Notes: generated from the sequence alone by a model not told the origin. A stretch of DNA of 64,000 nucleotides from Streptococcus sp. oral taxon 431 (GCF_001553685.1 NZ_CP014264.1:752001-816000), one strand, 5' to 3'; positions 33,066-42,499 are shown, counted from the stretch's first letter. Made by a program: numbers and translations.

Positions 33066-34409
33066 ATGTCATTTACGAAATTTAAGTTTAAAAAATATAT
33101 AGATGAAGCTTTGGAGGAGTTGAAATTTACCACTCCTACCGAGGTTCAGGAAAAGTTAATTCCTATTGTCCTAGCAGGTCGTGACTTGGTCGGTGAATCC
33201 AAAACAGGTTCAGGGAAAACTCATACCTTCTTGCTTCCAATTTTCCAACAGTTGGATGAAGAGAGCGATAGTGTGCAGGCAGTTATCACAGCTCCAAGTC
33301 GTGAATTGGCGACTCAGATTTACCAAGCTGCTCGTCAAATTGCAGGACATTCTGAAGTAGAAATTCGTGTTGTTAACTATGTTGGTGGTACAGATAAGGC
33401 CCGCCAAATTGAAAAACTGGCAAGCAACCAGCCCCACATTGTTATCGGAACACCAGGTCGTATCTATGATTTGGTAAAATCTGGTGATCTTGCCATCCAC
33501 AAGGCTAAGACCTTTGTAGTCGATGAAGCCGACATGACCTTGGATATGGGATTCTTGGAGACGGTTGATAAGATTGCAGGAAGTCTTCCGAAAGACTTGC
33601 AGTTTATGGTCTTCTCAGCGACTATTCCGCAAAAACTGCAACCATTCTTGAAAAAATACTTGTCTAATCCAGTTATGGAAAAAATCAAGACCAAAACAGT
33701 TATCTCAGATACCATTGATAACTGGTTGATTTCGACTAAAGGTCGTGATAAGAATGCCCAGATTTATGAATTGACTCAAGTCATGCAACCATATCTAGCC
33801 ATGATTTTTGTCAATACTAAGACACGTGCAGATGAATTGCATACCTACCTAACAGCTCAAGGCTTGAAGGTTGCTAAGATTCATGGAGATATTGCACCTC
33901 GTGAACGTAAACGTATCATGAATCAGGTCAAGAACCTTGATTTTGAGTATATTGTTGCGACTGACTTGGCTGCGCGTGGGATTGATATTGAAGGTGTCAG
34001 CCATGTTATCAATGATGCTATTCCACAAGACTTGTCCTTCTTTGTCCACCGTGTTGGACGAACTGGACGTAATGGTCTACCAGGTACAGCTATTACCCTT
34101 TACCAGCCTAGTGACGACTCAGATATTCGTGAGTTAGAGAAACTAGGGATCAAGTTTGTGCCTAAGATGGTTAAAGACGGAGAATTCCAAGATACTTATG
34201 ACCGTGATCGTCGTGCCAATCGTGAGAAGAAACAAGAAAAATTGGACATCGAAATGATTGGCTTGGTTAAAAAGAAAAAGAAAAAAGTCAAACCAGGATA
34301 TAAGAAAAAAATCCAGTGGGCTGTCGATGAAAAACGTCGTAAAGCCAAGCGAGCAGAAGGTCGTGCCCGCGGACGCGCAGAGCGAAAAGCCAAACGCCAG
34401 ACATTTTAA
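33066..34409 (+). CDS. DEAD-box ATP-dependent RNA helicase
   Basis: A 447-aa RNA helicase of the CshB/RhlB-like group. Motif Q/N-terminal block TPTEVQEKLIP, motif I GESKTGSGKTHT near residue 43, motif Ia PSRELATQ, motif II written as VDEADMTLDMGF (DEAD intact) near 152, motif III SATIP near 182, and motifs V-VI ATDLAARGIDIEGVSH and HRVGRTGRNG near 325. The C-terminal tail of about 70 residues is extremely basic, fitting RNA or ribosome binding. It is monocistronic, with a terminator at 34417-34449. Confidence 0.93.
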   Translation: MSFTKFKFKKYIDEALEELKFTTPTEVQEKLIPIVLAGRDLVGESKTGSGKTHTFLLPIFQQLDEESDSVQAVITAPSRELATQIYQAARQIAGHSEVEIRVVNYVGGTDKARQIEKLASNQPHIVIGTPGRIYDLVKSGDLAIHKAKTFVVDEADMTLDMGFLETVDKIAGSLPKDLQFMVFSATIPQKLQPFLKKYLSNPVMEKIKTKTVISDTIDNWLISTKGRDKNAQIYELTQVMQPYLAMIFVNTKTRADELHTYLTAQGLKVAKIHGDIAPRERKRIMNQVKNLDFEYIVATDLAARGIDIEGVSHVINDAIPQDLSFFVHRVGRTGRNGLPGTAITLYQPSDDSDIRELEKLGIKFVPKMVKDGEFQDTYDRDRRANREKKQEKLDIEMIGLVKKKKKKVKPGYKKKIQWAVDEKRRKAKRAEGRARGRAERKAKRQTF

Positions 34410-34416
34410 GAATAAG

Positions 34417-34449
34417 ACAGTAGAACCAAGTCGGTTTTACTGTTTTTTT
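34417..34449 (+). terminator. Terminator of the helicase gene
   Basis: ACAGTAGAACC (34417-34427) pairs with GGTTTTACTGT (34433-34443), with one mismatch, followed by seven T residues. Confidence 0.85.
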
Positions 34450-34453
34450 ATAG

Positions 34454-34645
34454 TTCAACACTGGGATTGGTGAAATAAATGTTATTGTTTATTTGATATA
34501 TGTGTGTACCGGTCTCGCTCCTCTCTTTCATATATTGATTATTGGTTCAGAAGTGACTACTGGAAAAATAGTTTTAACTATCTTAGGCATACTTTATGCT
34601 ATCTTTTTAACGATTGCTAGAATTTATCGAAAGTTTTTCTGGTAA
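34454..34645 (+). pseudogene. Possible remnant of a small membrane protein gene
   Basis: An open stretch of 63 codons encodes two hydrophobic segments (NVIVYLIYVCTGLAPLFHI and KIVLTILGILYAIFLTIA) and a basic end RIYRKFFW. There is no ATG and no ribosome site; only internal TTG and GTG codons are available. The hydrophobic pattern is protein-like, so this may be the tail of a gene whose front was lost next to the helicase terminator. I cannot name a family. Confidence 0.3.
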
Positions 34646-34681
34646 GAATTATCATGAATTATTAAAATCCCATCAGAAATT

Positions 34682-35026
34682 TGAACTGCACCCCAAAAGT
34701 TAGACAGAAAAAATCTAACTTTTGGGGTGTTTTATTATGAAATTGAATTATGAAGATAAAGTTCAGATTTATGAACTAAGAAAGCAAGGACAAAGTTTCA
34801 AACAGCTTTCGAAAAGATTTAGTGTGGATGTTTCTGGTCTAAAGTACATGATGAAATTAATTGACCGTTATGGCATAGATATCGTAAAGAAAGGGATGAA
34901 TCGTTATTATTCTCCAGAACTAAAACAACAAACGAATTAAAGTCAAACTAAAAGGACTTAGCCCTGTGGCAATACAGAACTAAATCCTTTCAATAATTAT
35001 TTGTCCAACTTTTGGGGGTAAGTACA
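34682..35026 (+). mobile_element. Internally deleted IS3-type element (345 bp)
   Basis: Its ends are imperfect inverted repeats: left TGAACTGCACCCCAAAAGTT (from 34682), right end read in reverse TGTACTTACCCCCAAAAGTT (to 35026); both continue as a GACA block. Inside is a 69-codon orfA-like frame with a helix-turn-helix start. The orfB integrase region is missing. No clear target duplication is seen at the flanks. It lies at the 3' side of the second Bce module. Confidence 0.7.
34737..34940 (+). pseudogene. Truncated IS3-family transposase orfA
   Basis: The frame from MKLNYEDKVQIYELRK encodes a transposase helix-turn-helix (QGQSFKQLSKRFSVDVSGLK) and stops after LKQQTN. A complete IS3 orfA would be longer and followed by an orfB with DDE residues; both are absent. 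An in-frame ATG at 34722 exists, but the inner start fits the family better. The protein could still bind the element ends, but it cannot transpose on its own. Confidence 0.65.
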
Positions 35027-35088
35027 GCTTTCCTTTTTGGTATAAAATATGTGCTTTCTATGACTAGGCAATTTTCTTAATCGAAAAA

Positions 35089-36090
35089 TTACGAAATAGA
35101 AAGAGAGATTTCAAATCCATGCATCCATTCGGATTTTACTACGATGTCGATTTTTAAAGCATCTGCTAATTGTTTGACAAGATAGAGACCCATGCCTGTT
35201 GATTTTTTCCTTGTCTCTCCTGAATCACCTGTAAATCCTTTTTCAAAGATATGAGGGAGGTCGCAAGCTTTAACTCCACACCCATTATCCCTAATAATCA
35301 GTGTTTTGCGCCCCTTGTCACTTGACATAGAAATCTTGAGTTCTGGTTTGTCAGAGCTATATTTAAGGGCGTTGGCTAGTATTTGAGACAGGATAAATAC
35401 AAAACTGCGTTGATCGGTGTAGCAGATTCCTTGTATGTTCTCTAACTTAATCGTAAAATTCTTTTCTTTGAGCAAGGGATCAAAGTTCTCTAAAAGATCT
35501 TGGATACACTCTTCTAGGTCAAGGTCTTCAAATAGAAAATCATTTTTCTCACTTTTCACTCTGTAGTAGAATAGGATCTGTGATACATTTCCTTGGATTT
35601 GATTTTTCACATAGTCCAATTTAAAAGCAGTATCCTCAGGTAGTTGGTCACTTTGATTGTCTAAAAGGAGGGAAAGAAGCGATAAAGGAAGTTTAATCTC
35701 ATGCGCCCATTTTTCAACATAGTCCTCGTACTCGGCTAGTAATGAGTTGAGTTTTCCTATTTGAGCCTGCTTTTGATAAAGTGTATCTGCTATTTTTTCA
35801 ATGCTTTCTTTCTCTGAGGCACTTGATAAATTCAATAATTCAAGCTCAGTATCGATCTTAGGATTGGCTATGAAGGATTTATAGGCAGCGGCTTTTTTTC
35901 TTTCTGTTCTTATAAGTAAGAATGATAGGATGAAAAAAAGCAGGACGGTGGCTAAAATATAGAGAAGGATGAGAGCTTGAAACATTCTCACATCTGAAAG
36001 CCAAAGCAGGACAGCTGTAAATAGATCAAAGGTTAAGAGAACAAGTAACCAAGGCAGATAACTAGCTAGATATTTTAGATTATGTTTCAT
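35089..36090 (-). CDS. Intramembrane-sensing histidine kinase of the second Bce-like module
   Basis: A 333-aa kinase with two N-terminal membrane helices (about residues 10-32 and 37-60) separated by only a few external residues, so it should sense its partner transporter rather than a free ligand. The H-box is WAHEIKLPLSLLS near residue 130; N, G1 and G2 boxes are ILANALKYS, IRDNGCGV and STGMGLYLVKQL. It overlaps the regulator gene by 11 bases and is the last gene of the four-gene module. No strong terminator was seen after it. Confidence 0.88.
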   Translation of the reverse strand: MKHNLKYLASYLPWLLVLLTFDLFTAVLLWLSDVRMFQALILLYILATVLLFFILSFLLIRTERKKAAAYKSFIANPKIDTELELLNLSSASEKESIEKIADTLYQKQAQIGKLNSLLAEYEDYVEKWAHEIKLPLSLLSLLLDNQSDQLPEDTAFKLDYVKNQIQGNVSQILFYYRVKSEKNDFLFEDLDLEECIQDLLENFDPLLKEKNFTIKLENIQGICYTDQRSFVFILSQILANALKYSSDKPELKISMSSDKGRKTLIIRDNGCGVKACDLPHIFEKGFTGDSGETRKKSTGMGLYLVKQLADALKIDIVVKSEWMHGFEISLSIS

Positions 36091-36763
36091 CTGGACTTAC
36101 CTCTTCTAGCTTGTAGCCAATACCTCTGACGGACTTGACTTTAAGGGCAATGCCAGCCTGTTTCATCACCTTTTTCAGCCTTGCAATGTTTACTTGTAGG
36201 GCATTTTCATCGATGAACTCAGTTGTATTCCACAGTTTCATGCTTAGTTCTTCTTTTGTGACGACAGAATCAGTTGCCACTAATAAGGTTTCTAACAATT
36301 TCCCTTGATTTTGAGGGAGTAAAATCGAATGTCCGTTGATATAAAGAGTATAGGTATTTCTATCCAGCAGGAAATTATCTTTTTCAAGCAAATTTTGTCT
36401 ACCTTCATAGCGTTTCAAGATGTTTTCTATACGAGCCAAGAATCTTTCTTTCTTGAAAGGTTTTGTTAAGTACTCGTCAGCCCCTAATTTTAGGGCGTAA
36501 ATCTCATCTTTTAGTTGTTCACGGGAGGTGAGAACCAATATGGGCACAGAGCGTTTGGACTTGAGATTTTTACAAATTTGAAAACCTGTTTCTCCTGGTA
36601 AATTCAAATCCAGTATGATTAAATCCGTATCGTATTGCAATACTTGCTGGCTTGTATCTTTGAAGTCCGTCAACTTATCAACTTGATAACCCGCCTTCTC
36701 TAACAAAATGACAATTTCATCTCGAATCAAGGCTTCATCTTCAATTACCAGAATATGCTTCAT
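36080..36763 (-). CDS. OmpR-family response regulator of the second Bce-like module
   Basis: A 227-aa regulator with the receiver acidic pair in VIEDEALIRDE, the phospho-Asp in LIILDLNLPG near residue 52 and Lys in LTKPFKKER near 101. The winged helix ends in VNIARLKKVMKQ and GIGYKLEE. It differs clearly from the RR at 18831 and is likely specific for its own operator at 39672-39688. It is transcribed 32 bases after the permease gene. It is similar in type to the B. subtilis BceR/PsdR/YxdJ regulators; which one is closest cannot be decided here. Confidence 0.88.
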   Translation of the reverse strand: MKHILVIEDEALIRDEIVILLEKAGYQVDKLTDFKDTSQQVLQYDTDLIILDLNLPGETGFQICKNLKSKRSVPILVLTSREQLKDEIYALKLGADEYLTKPFKKERFLARIENILKRYEGRQNLLEKDNFLLDRNTYTLYINGHSILLPQNQGKLLETLLVATDSVVTKEELSMKLWNTTEFIDENALQVNIARLKKVMKQAGIALKVKSVRGIGYKLEEVSPDET

Positions 36764-36795
36764 ATCGGCTCCTCCTTTTCCTATTTTATTCTACC

Positions 36796-38859
36796 TTATT
36801 CATCTCTTTTGGGTTCCATTAATGACAACAAGTACTTGTTGCTATTTTTCTTTACAATTTTTATATAGATGACTTCAAATCCAGCTAACAGTAGTATTAT
36901 CAGCATGGCTGTGATAAATTTCTGCCCCATAGCCATTCTTGCACTGGCTGGTACTATTCCTGTGAGGAGGGAGCTCACTCCGAAGCTACTACTGATAAGT
37001 GCAAGAGCTATTGGCAGACCAAAATACCAATTGATTTGCTTTTCTGAAGATTTACAAAGAGTTTCGTAGTTTGCTCCAAGATGGATTAAGGTCTGGTATC
37101 GTCTGTAGGATTGTCTTTGTCCCATCAAAAACTGAACGCCGATAATTGTATTTGCGACAACAAGGAAGATGATAGCCAGATAGATGGTGATATAGCTGGC
37201 AGAGATAATGTAAAATAATTGTCTTCCCATATTTTGTATATAACTTTCATAGCCAAGAGGGCTTTGATTCAGCTTTTTATTGGTATCTGAGATAGCTTTC
37301 ATCAGGCCTTTTTCCTTGACCAGCTCAGGAGCCAAGATACCACTAACATAATTTGAATACAGACCATCTGTATAGCTCATAAAGGTCTCATCTGGGACTA
37401 TGAGGGCTACAGAAATGGTTATTTCACGATCCGTTACAATCGGTAAAGACTGAACCTCTCCAATCAATTTTACATCATTTCCCATGACTTTGATTTGAGG
37501 ATTTGTCTTCAGAACAGAGTTAACTAGATTCTCATCCGGGAGAAAATCTTTTCCCATATACAAGTAGGCTTCCTTGTTTGTTAATTCTAGAGGAGGGAGG
37601 CTGGCAGCCTTTCTAAGCTCATTGTATTCAGAGAGTGGCAAAAGGTGGCAACTTATATACTTCTGGAAATTATGGACTAAGACTTCCTTGTTTTTACTTT
37701 CTTTTTGCTCTTTCAATACCTTGATGAACTGTTCAAAGGACACGGACTCGTGTTCTTTCGGTTTGCCCACTTTGATTTGTAGAATCTTTGAAAACTGTGA
37801 TGCCAGTCCAGCAGCTTCAAGCTCTTTTTTAACTGTATTCATATCAAGATTTTCATCTGTTTCCTGCTTGCTATCACTAAATGTATAATCCAAAACGTGG
37901 GTTTGATTGCCTGAATTGCCACTTGCAATGGCAACACCTGCTCCAAAGAGGGACAAGGCAGAGAAGATTAAGAGGGAGCAGATAGCCAGTATAGTTGAGC
38001 GCTGGATAACTAATTCCTGAATCTGTCTAAAATTATAGGTGTGGAGTTTTCGATTGCTTCCAAGCTTGACCAAAAAGTCTATAAACAAACGCATACCAAA
38101 GAAGAGTAGTATAGTTCCTAGAGTCCCCAAGAGAACAGTGATGCCCATTGTTATGACATTTTCCCAAGCTCGTCCACTCATCCCCAAGTAATAGGCTGTT
38201 CCTAGAAGCAAAATTCCGAGGACAGAAGCAAGAAGGTACACACCCTTGGGGAGTAGTTTCTTCATGCCAGAAGGAGAATAGGATAGCAGATCTCCGATTT
38301 CCTTATTGGCTGTTTTTGCACTTAAAAGAATAAAGACAGCAAATTTTACAGCTAGGAAACCGATGATTGTATAGAATAGAGCTGTAGTAGATAGAGAAAA
38401 TTGATGTTCAATAATCCCTAGCCCAACAATTTTAGCGGTTATTAGGCTAATCAGTTCTGAAATCAAGATTGAAATTGGAAGGCCTATTCCAAGAGCAAGG
38501 ATACTGTTTCTCAAATCCTCGAGTAGGAGCAGCAAGAACAGTTTGCTTCTTCGCATCCCTAGCGTTAGATAGACACCAAATTCATGTTTTCTCCTTTCCA
38601 TCTGCATACTGCTTGCGAAGTAGACTAGAAAAAAGAGAATAAAGAGAGTTGCTACATAAAGAATGGGAATCATGCTAAAGAGTTTATTTATAGCGTCACT
38701 CTCTATTTGTTTGAGAAAAATCATCACATCTTGATGGGACAAAGAAAGGATGATGTAAAAGGAGATAATAGAAAGAACCATGGAACTGAAATACAAGCCA
38801 TTATTCTTTCGATCCCTCTTGCTATTTCTTGAGACTAATTTAGAAAACATTGCCATCAC
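36796..38859 (-). CDS. FtsX-type ABC permease of the second Bce-like module
   Basis: A 687-aa permease with about ten membrane helices and a large external domain of roughly 200 residues (about 320-530) between helices seven and eight, the BceB/YxdM topology. The first FtsX block contains MQMERRKHEFGVYLTLGMRRS near residue 86, and the C-terminal block contains the GQRQSYRRYQTLIHLGANYE region. It overlaps the ATPase gene by 20 bases. The likely role is protection from, and sensing of, a cell-wall-active peptide; the peptide is unknown. Confidence 0.88.
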   Translation of the reverse strand: MMAMFSKLVSRNSKRDRKNNGLYFSSMVLSIISFYIILSLSHQDVMIFLKQIESDAINKLFSMIPILYVATLFILFFLVYFASSMQMERRKHEFGVYLTLGMRRSKLFLLLLLEDLRNSILALGIGLPISILISELISLITAKIVGLGIIEHQFSLSTTALFYTIIGFLAVKFAVFILLSAKTANKEIGDLLSYSPSGMKKLLPKGVYLLASVLGILLLGTAYYLGMSGRAWENVITMGITVLLGTLGTILLFFGMRLFIDFLVKLGSNRKLHTYNFRQIQELVIQRSTILAICSLLIFSALSLFGAGVAIASGNSGNQTHVLDYTFSDSKQETDENLDMNTVKKELEAAGLASQFSKILQIKVGKPKEHESVSFEQFIKVLKEQKESKNKEVLVHNFQKYISCHLLPLSEYNELRKAASLPPLELTNKEAYLYMGKDFLPDENLVNSVLKTNPQIKVMGNDVKLIGEVQSLPIVTDREITISVALIVPDETFMSYTDGLYSNYVSGILAPELVKEKGLMKAISDTNKKLNQSPLGYESYIQNMGRQLFYIISASYITIYLAIIFLVVANTIIGVQFLMGQRQSYRRYQTLIHLGANYETLCKSSEKQINWYFGLPIALALISSSFGVSSLLTGIVPASARMAMGQKFITAMLIILLLAGFEVIYIKIVKKNSNKYLLSLMEPKRDE

Positions 38860-39613
38860 CTCCAGCCAGTGCAGACATGACCTTTAGTATTCTGTGGTAA
38901 AAATCTTCTTGACTTTCTCTTGGATAATCGCGTCGAATTTCATGGAATAGTTTTCCGTCTTGGATAAACAAGATGCGGTTGCAAAAGCTGGCAGCGACTG
39001 AATCGTGGGTCACCATGAGAATGGTGGTTTCTTCCACTTGATTCATTTCGGATAATTTTTGCATCAAAATGGTCGCATTTTTTGAATCCAAAGCTCCTGT
39101 GGGCTCATCTGCAAATACAATCTTAGGGTCTAAAATCAAGGCACGCGCAGCAGCTACCCTTTGCCGTTGACCACCTGATAATTGAGATGGGAACTTATCC
39201 AGAAGTTCAGAAATATCTAGATATTGGGAAAGCAATTCTAACCGAACCTTGCTTTCGTTGGCATCGACCTTGTGCAAAGACAAGGGGAGTAAAATATTTT
39301 CTTTGGCTGTCAGATTGTCCAAAAGCTCAAAATTTTGAAAGAGGTAACCAATTTCCTTGCCACGATAATCAGCTAACTGACTACCTTTTAACTGACCTAA
39401 ATCTTTTTCTTGCATTTGAATGGAGCCGTCAGTTGGTTTGATGATAGTAGCGAGACAGTTAAGAAGGGTTGTTTTCCCAGAACCACTGCTCCCCATAATC
39501 CCTAAGAACTCACCTTTGACAACTTGAAAAGATATACCGTTCAAGGCTTTGGTGATATTCGGCTCTTTTCCATAATGCTTTTTTAATGATTCTACTCGTA
39601 AAATTGTTTCCAT
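38840..39613 (-). CDS. ABC ATPase of the second Bce-like module
   Basis: A 257-aa BceA/MacB-type ATPase. Walker A is GSSGSGKTT near residue 41, the signature [15 protein letters not shown] near 145, Walker [13 protein letters not shown], and the H-loop is MVTHDSVAAS. I start at METILRVESL because GGAGGTG lies six bases upstream; the ORF's earlier ATG at 39628 overlaps that ribosome site. It is the first gene of the module, downstream of an operator-like repeat and a TATAAT box. Confidence 0.88.
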   Translation of the reverse strand: METILRVESLKKHYGKEPNITKALNGISFQVVKGEFLGIMGSSGSGKTTLLNCLATIIKPTDGSIQMQEKDLGQLKGSQLADYRGKEIGYLFQNFELLDNLTAKENILLPLSLHKVDANESKVRLELLSQYLDISELLDKFPSQLSGGQRQRVAAARALILDPKIVFADEPTGALDSKNATILMQKLSEMNQVEETTILMVTHDSVAASFCNRILFIQDGKLFHEIRRDYPRESQEDFYHRILKVMSALAGGDGNVF

Positions 39614-39642
39614 GTGAAACACCTCCATCTTTTGTTACTTTC

Positions 39643-39688
39643 ATTATAATATGAATCAGAGTAGAATAACACTTACGGATGATGTAAG
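39643..39688 (-). promoter_or_regulatory. Promoter and operator of the second Bce-like module
   Basis: CTTAC (39672-39676) and GTAAG (39684-39688) form an inverted repeat with seven bases between. A TATAAT -10 (minus strand, 39643-39648) lies 23 bases away, with only a weak -35 in between. This is the same geometry as at 20566-20616, but the half-sites are one base further apart. Confidence 0.6.
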
Positions 39689-39801
39689 AAATCTTTATCA
39701 TTAGGTTATTGGAGCTATACTTACTATATTATAGCATGGTTTCAAGGATTTAAAAAGAGGAGTTGAGAGTCGAGAAATTTTCCTATTATTGAAATTATAA
39801 A

Positions 39802-39841
39802 AAATAATACCACTGTAGTCCATGCTCCAGCAGTATTATTT
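39802..39841 (-). terminator. Terminator of guaA
   Basis: AAATAATAC (39802-39810) pairs with GTATTATTT (39833-39841), extended by an inner CTG/CAG. On the minus strand a T-rich run follows. Confidence 0.75.
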
Positions 39842-39859
39842 ATTATTTTATAGGAAACT

Positions 39860-41422
39860 TTATTCCCACTCAACAGTTGCAGGTGGTTTACTTGTAATAT
39901 CGTAGACGATACGGTTAACGTGGTCAACTTCGTTTACGATACGAACTGAGATTTTTTGAAGAACTTCCCATGGAATCTTAGCGAAGTCAGCTGTCATTCC
40001 GTCGATAGAAGTGATAGCACGGATAGCGATGGTATAGTCATAAGTACGACCGTCACCCATAACACCTACTGAACGAACGCCAGTGTTAACAGTGAAGTAT
40101 TGCCAAATGTCGCGGTCAAGACCAGCTTTAGCGATTTCTTCACGAAGGATAGCGTCTGATTCGCGGACTGTTTCAAGTTTTTCTTCAGTGATTTCACCCA
40201 TGACACGGATAGCAAGACCTGGTCCTGGGAATGGTTGGCGCCATACGATGTGGTCTGGCATACCAAGTTCAGTACCAAGAGCACGAACTTCATCCTTGTA
40301 AAGAGTGTTGAGTGGTTCGATGAGTTCAAACTGCATGTCTTCTGGAAGTCCACCAACGTTGTGGTGAGATTTAATAGTTTGAGCAGTATCCGTACCTGAC
40401 TCGATAACGTCTGTATAAAGAGTACCTTGCGCAAGGAATTTCACATCTTTTAGTTTGCTTGCTTCATCATCAAAGACATATACAAACTCGTTACCGATAA
40501 TCTTACGTTTTTGTTCAGGATCAGATACACCAGCAAGTTTATCCAAGAAACGTTTAGCAGCGTCTGCTTTGACAATGTTCAAACCAAACTTACCACCAAG
40601 CATATCCATAACTTGGTCAGCTTCTCCTTTACGAAGAAGACCGTGGTCTACAAAGATACAGATCAATTGATCTCCAATTGCTTTTTGGAGAAGAACCCCA
40701 ACAACAGAAGAGTCAACACCACCAGAAAGTCCGAGGAGAACACGTTTGTCTCCAACTTTTTCACGGATTTGTTTGATTTGCATCTCGATGAAGTTATCCA
40801 TAGTCCAATCGCCTTTGGCACCACAGATATTCAAGGCGAAGTTACGAAGGATATCATAACCGTGAACTGAGTGACGAACCTCTGGGTGGAATTGGATACC
40901 GTAGATTTTCTTATCTGGATTTTCAATAGATGCGTATGGACAGTCAGCTGATGTACCAGTACGGATAAAGTCAGCTGGAATTTCAGTAACAGCATCCCCG
41001 TGGCTCATCAAGACAAGTTGCTCATCTGGAGTACCAGCAAAAAGAGCAGACTCAGTGTGAGTAAGAGTGGATTGTCCGTATTCACGGTTACCAGCGTCAC
41101 CTGCAGGAACAACCTTACCACCAAGCTTGTGAGTCAATAGCTGCATACCGTAGCAGATTCCTAAAATTGGAATTCCAAGTTCAAAAATCTCTGGATCAAT
41201 ATCAAATGATCCTTCTTCGTAAACAGAGTTTGGACCACCTGAAAGTACAATCCCGATAGGATTGATAGCGCGGACTTCGTCAGCAGAAATCTTGTGACTT
41301 TTTAGTTCTGAAAAGACACCAATCTCACGGATACGACGTGAGATAAGTTGGTTATACTGGCTACCATAGTCCAGTACGATGATCTTTTCGACATCTTGCA
41401 AATCAGTTGAAATGTTGGTCAT
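39860..41422 (-). CDS. guaA: GMP synthase (glutamine-hydrolysing)
   Basis: It aminates XMP to GMP using glutamine. The 520-aa chain has an N-terminal class I amidotransferase domain with the Cys nucleophile in [17 protein letters not shown] near residue 94 and the His-Glu pair in QFHPEVRHS near 185. The ATP pyrophosphatase P-loop is [12 protein letters not shown] near 234, and the dimerisation domain ends in the conserved KPPATVEWE. Its promoter (minus strand TTGGTA 41482-41487, TAGAAT 41458-41463) is divergent from the GntR gene. No purine riboswitch was recognised in the 140-bp gap. Confidence 0.97.
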   Translation of the reverse strand: MTNISTDLQDVEKIIVLDYGSQYNQLISRRIREIGVFSELKSHKISADEVRAINPIGIVLSGGPNSVYEEGSFDIDPEIFELGIPILGICYGMQLLTHKLGGKVVPAGDAGNREYGQSTLTHTESALFAGTPDEQLVLMSHGDAVTEIPADFIRTGTSADCPYASIENPDKKIYGIQFHPEVRHSVHGYDILRNFALNICGAKGDWTMDNFIEMQIKQIREKVGDKRVLLGLSGGVDSSVVGVLLQKAIGDQLICIFVDHGLLRKGEADQVMDMLGGKFGLNIVKADAAKRFLDKLAGVSDPEQKRKIIGNEFVYVFDDEASKLKDVKFLAQGTLYTDVIESGTDTAQTIKSHHNVGGLPEDMQFELIEPLNTLYKDEVRALGTELGMPDHIVWRQPFPGPGLAIRVMGEITEEKLETVRESDAILREEIAKAGLDRDIWQYFTVNTGVRSVGVMGDGRTYDYTIAIRAITSIDGMTADFAKIPWEVLQKISVRIVNEVDHVNRIVYDITSKPPATVEWE

Positions 41423-41502
41423 CTTTTCCCTTTCTTAAAAGAAATATCTTCTTGAATATTCTATCATAAAAGGGTTAGAATTACCAACCAAACAAGTGAG
41501 GT

Positions 41503-41532
41503 TTGACTTTTCCCTATGAGTTACGGTACAAT
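41503..41532 (+). promoter_or_regulatory. Promoter of the GntR regulator gene
   Basis: TTGACT (41503-41508) and TACAAT (41527-41532) are 18 bases apart. The divergent guaA promoter lies just upstream. Confidence 0.65.
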
Positions 41533-41562
41533 GGAAAAAATAAAGAAAAGAAGTGAGCAAGC

Positions 41563-42261
41563 ATGTTACCAGCTTATATGAAAATCCACGACCAAATCAA
41601 GAAAGATATTGATGAGGGAAATTGGAAAATTGGGGAAAGACTTCCAAGTGAGCGAGATTTAGCAGAAGAATTTGCCGTTAGCCGCATGACCTTACGTCAA
41701 GCAATCTCTCTTTTGGTTGAAGAAGGGGTTTTAGAGCGTCGTGTAGGTAGTGGCACCTTTGTTTCTAGTACTCGTGTTCAGGAAAAAATGCGTGGGACAA
41801 CTAGTTTTACGGAGATTGTAAAAGCTCAGGGTAAAACACCATCGAGTCATCTGATTTCCTATCGTCGAACGATCCCTAATGAGCAAGAAGTTGAAAAATT
41901 AGGGATTAAGGCCACTGAAAATATTATCCGGATGGAACGTGTTCGCTATGCTGACAAAGTCCCTGTTGTCTATGAAGTGGCGTCGATTCCTGAGAAATTT
42001 ATCAAAAATTTTAAGAAAGAAGAAGTAACCAAGCACTTCTTTCAAACCTTGCAGAAACATGGTTATCGGATTGGTAAATCTCACCAGACTATATATGCTC
42101 GCTTAGCCAAGGAAAAAATTGCTCATTATCTGGAAGTGGAAAAGGGGCATGCAATTTTAGGGCTTACTCAAGTTTCTTACTTTGATGATGGTACAGCTTT
42201 CGAGTATGTAAAGAGCCAATACGTCGGAGAACGTTTTGAGTTTTATCTAGAAAATAATTAG
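41563..42261 (+). CDS. GntR-family transcriptional regulator (HutC/YvoA subfamily)
   Basis: A 232-aa regulator with an N-terminal winged HTH (residues 8-70, GERLPSERDLAEEFAVSRMT then LRQAISLLVEEGVLERRVGSG) and a C-terminal UTRA ligand-binding domain (about 85-230). Proteins of this subfamily such as NagR/DasR sense phosphorylated amino sugars or related small ligands, but the ligand here cannot be read from sequence. It is monocistronic and divergent from guaA, a conserved streptococcal arrangement. A terminator follows. Confidence 0.88.
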   Translation: MLPAYMKIHDQIKKDIDEGNWKIGERLPSERDLAEEFAVSRMTLRQAISLLVEEGVLERRVGSGTFVSSTRVQEKMRGTTSFTEIVKAQGKTPSSHLISYRRTIPNEQEVEKLGIKATENIIRMERVRYADKVPVVYEVASIPEKFIKNFKKEEVTKHFFQTLQKHGYRIGKSHQTIYARLAKEKIAHYLEVEKGHAILGLTQVSYFDDGTAFEYVKSQYVGERFEFYLENN

Positions 42262-42270
42262 TTTTAACAA

Positions 42271-42311
42271 TACTCTTGGAGTAAAATCAGATCTACTTTA
42301 AGAGTTTTTTT
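42271..42311 (+). terminator. Terminator of the GntR gene
   Basis: ACTCTT pairs with AAGAGT, with an inner AGTA/TACT pairing, across about 42271-42305, followed by eight T residues. Confidence 0.75.
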
Positions 42312-42384
42312 TATTTGGTTTGGATTAGAAAATGTTTTCCTTCTGAGAAAAATAGTAATCATACGAGTATTTTTCAAAGATTCG

Positions 42385-42393
42385 TGTTATAAT
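42385..42393 (+). promoter_or_regulatory. Extended -10 promoter of metK
   Basis: TGTTATAAT (TATAAT at 42388-42393) is an extended -10. Transcription would start just before the SMK riboswitch. Confidence 0.65.
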
Positions 42394-42398
42394 AGTTA

Positions 42399-42493
42399 GG
42401 TTATATGGTCCCGATAAGGTGGTAGTGAACGTCGTTTATCGATTCTCTACCAGTACTTTGTAACTCTATAACGAATATTTTTTAAGGGGGGAC
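42399..42493 (+). promoter_or_regulatory. SMK-box (SAM-III) riboswitch
   Basis: GTTATA (about 42400) pairs with TGTAAC (about 42460), TCCC (about 42409) can pair with the GGGGGGA ribosome site (42486-42492), and GGTAG pairs with CTACC in between. This is the S-adenosylmethionine-binding SMK fold known from metK leaders of lactic acid bacteria and streptococci. SAM binding hides the ribosome site and shuts off translation. Confidence 0.85.
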
Positions 42494-42499
42494 ATTTTT

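Noticed and set aside
41423..41562. Purine riboswitch before guaA
   Set aside because: No three-way-junction loop motifs were seen in the 140-bp gap, which is filled by two divergent promoters.
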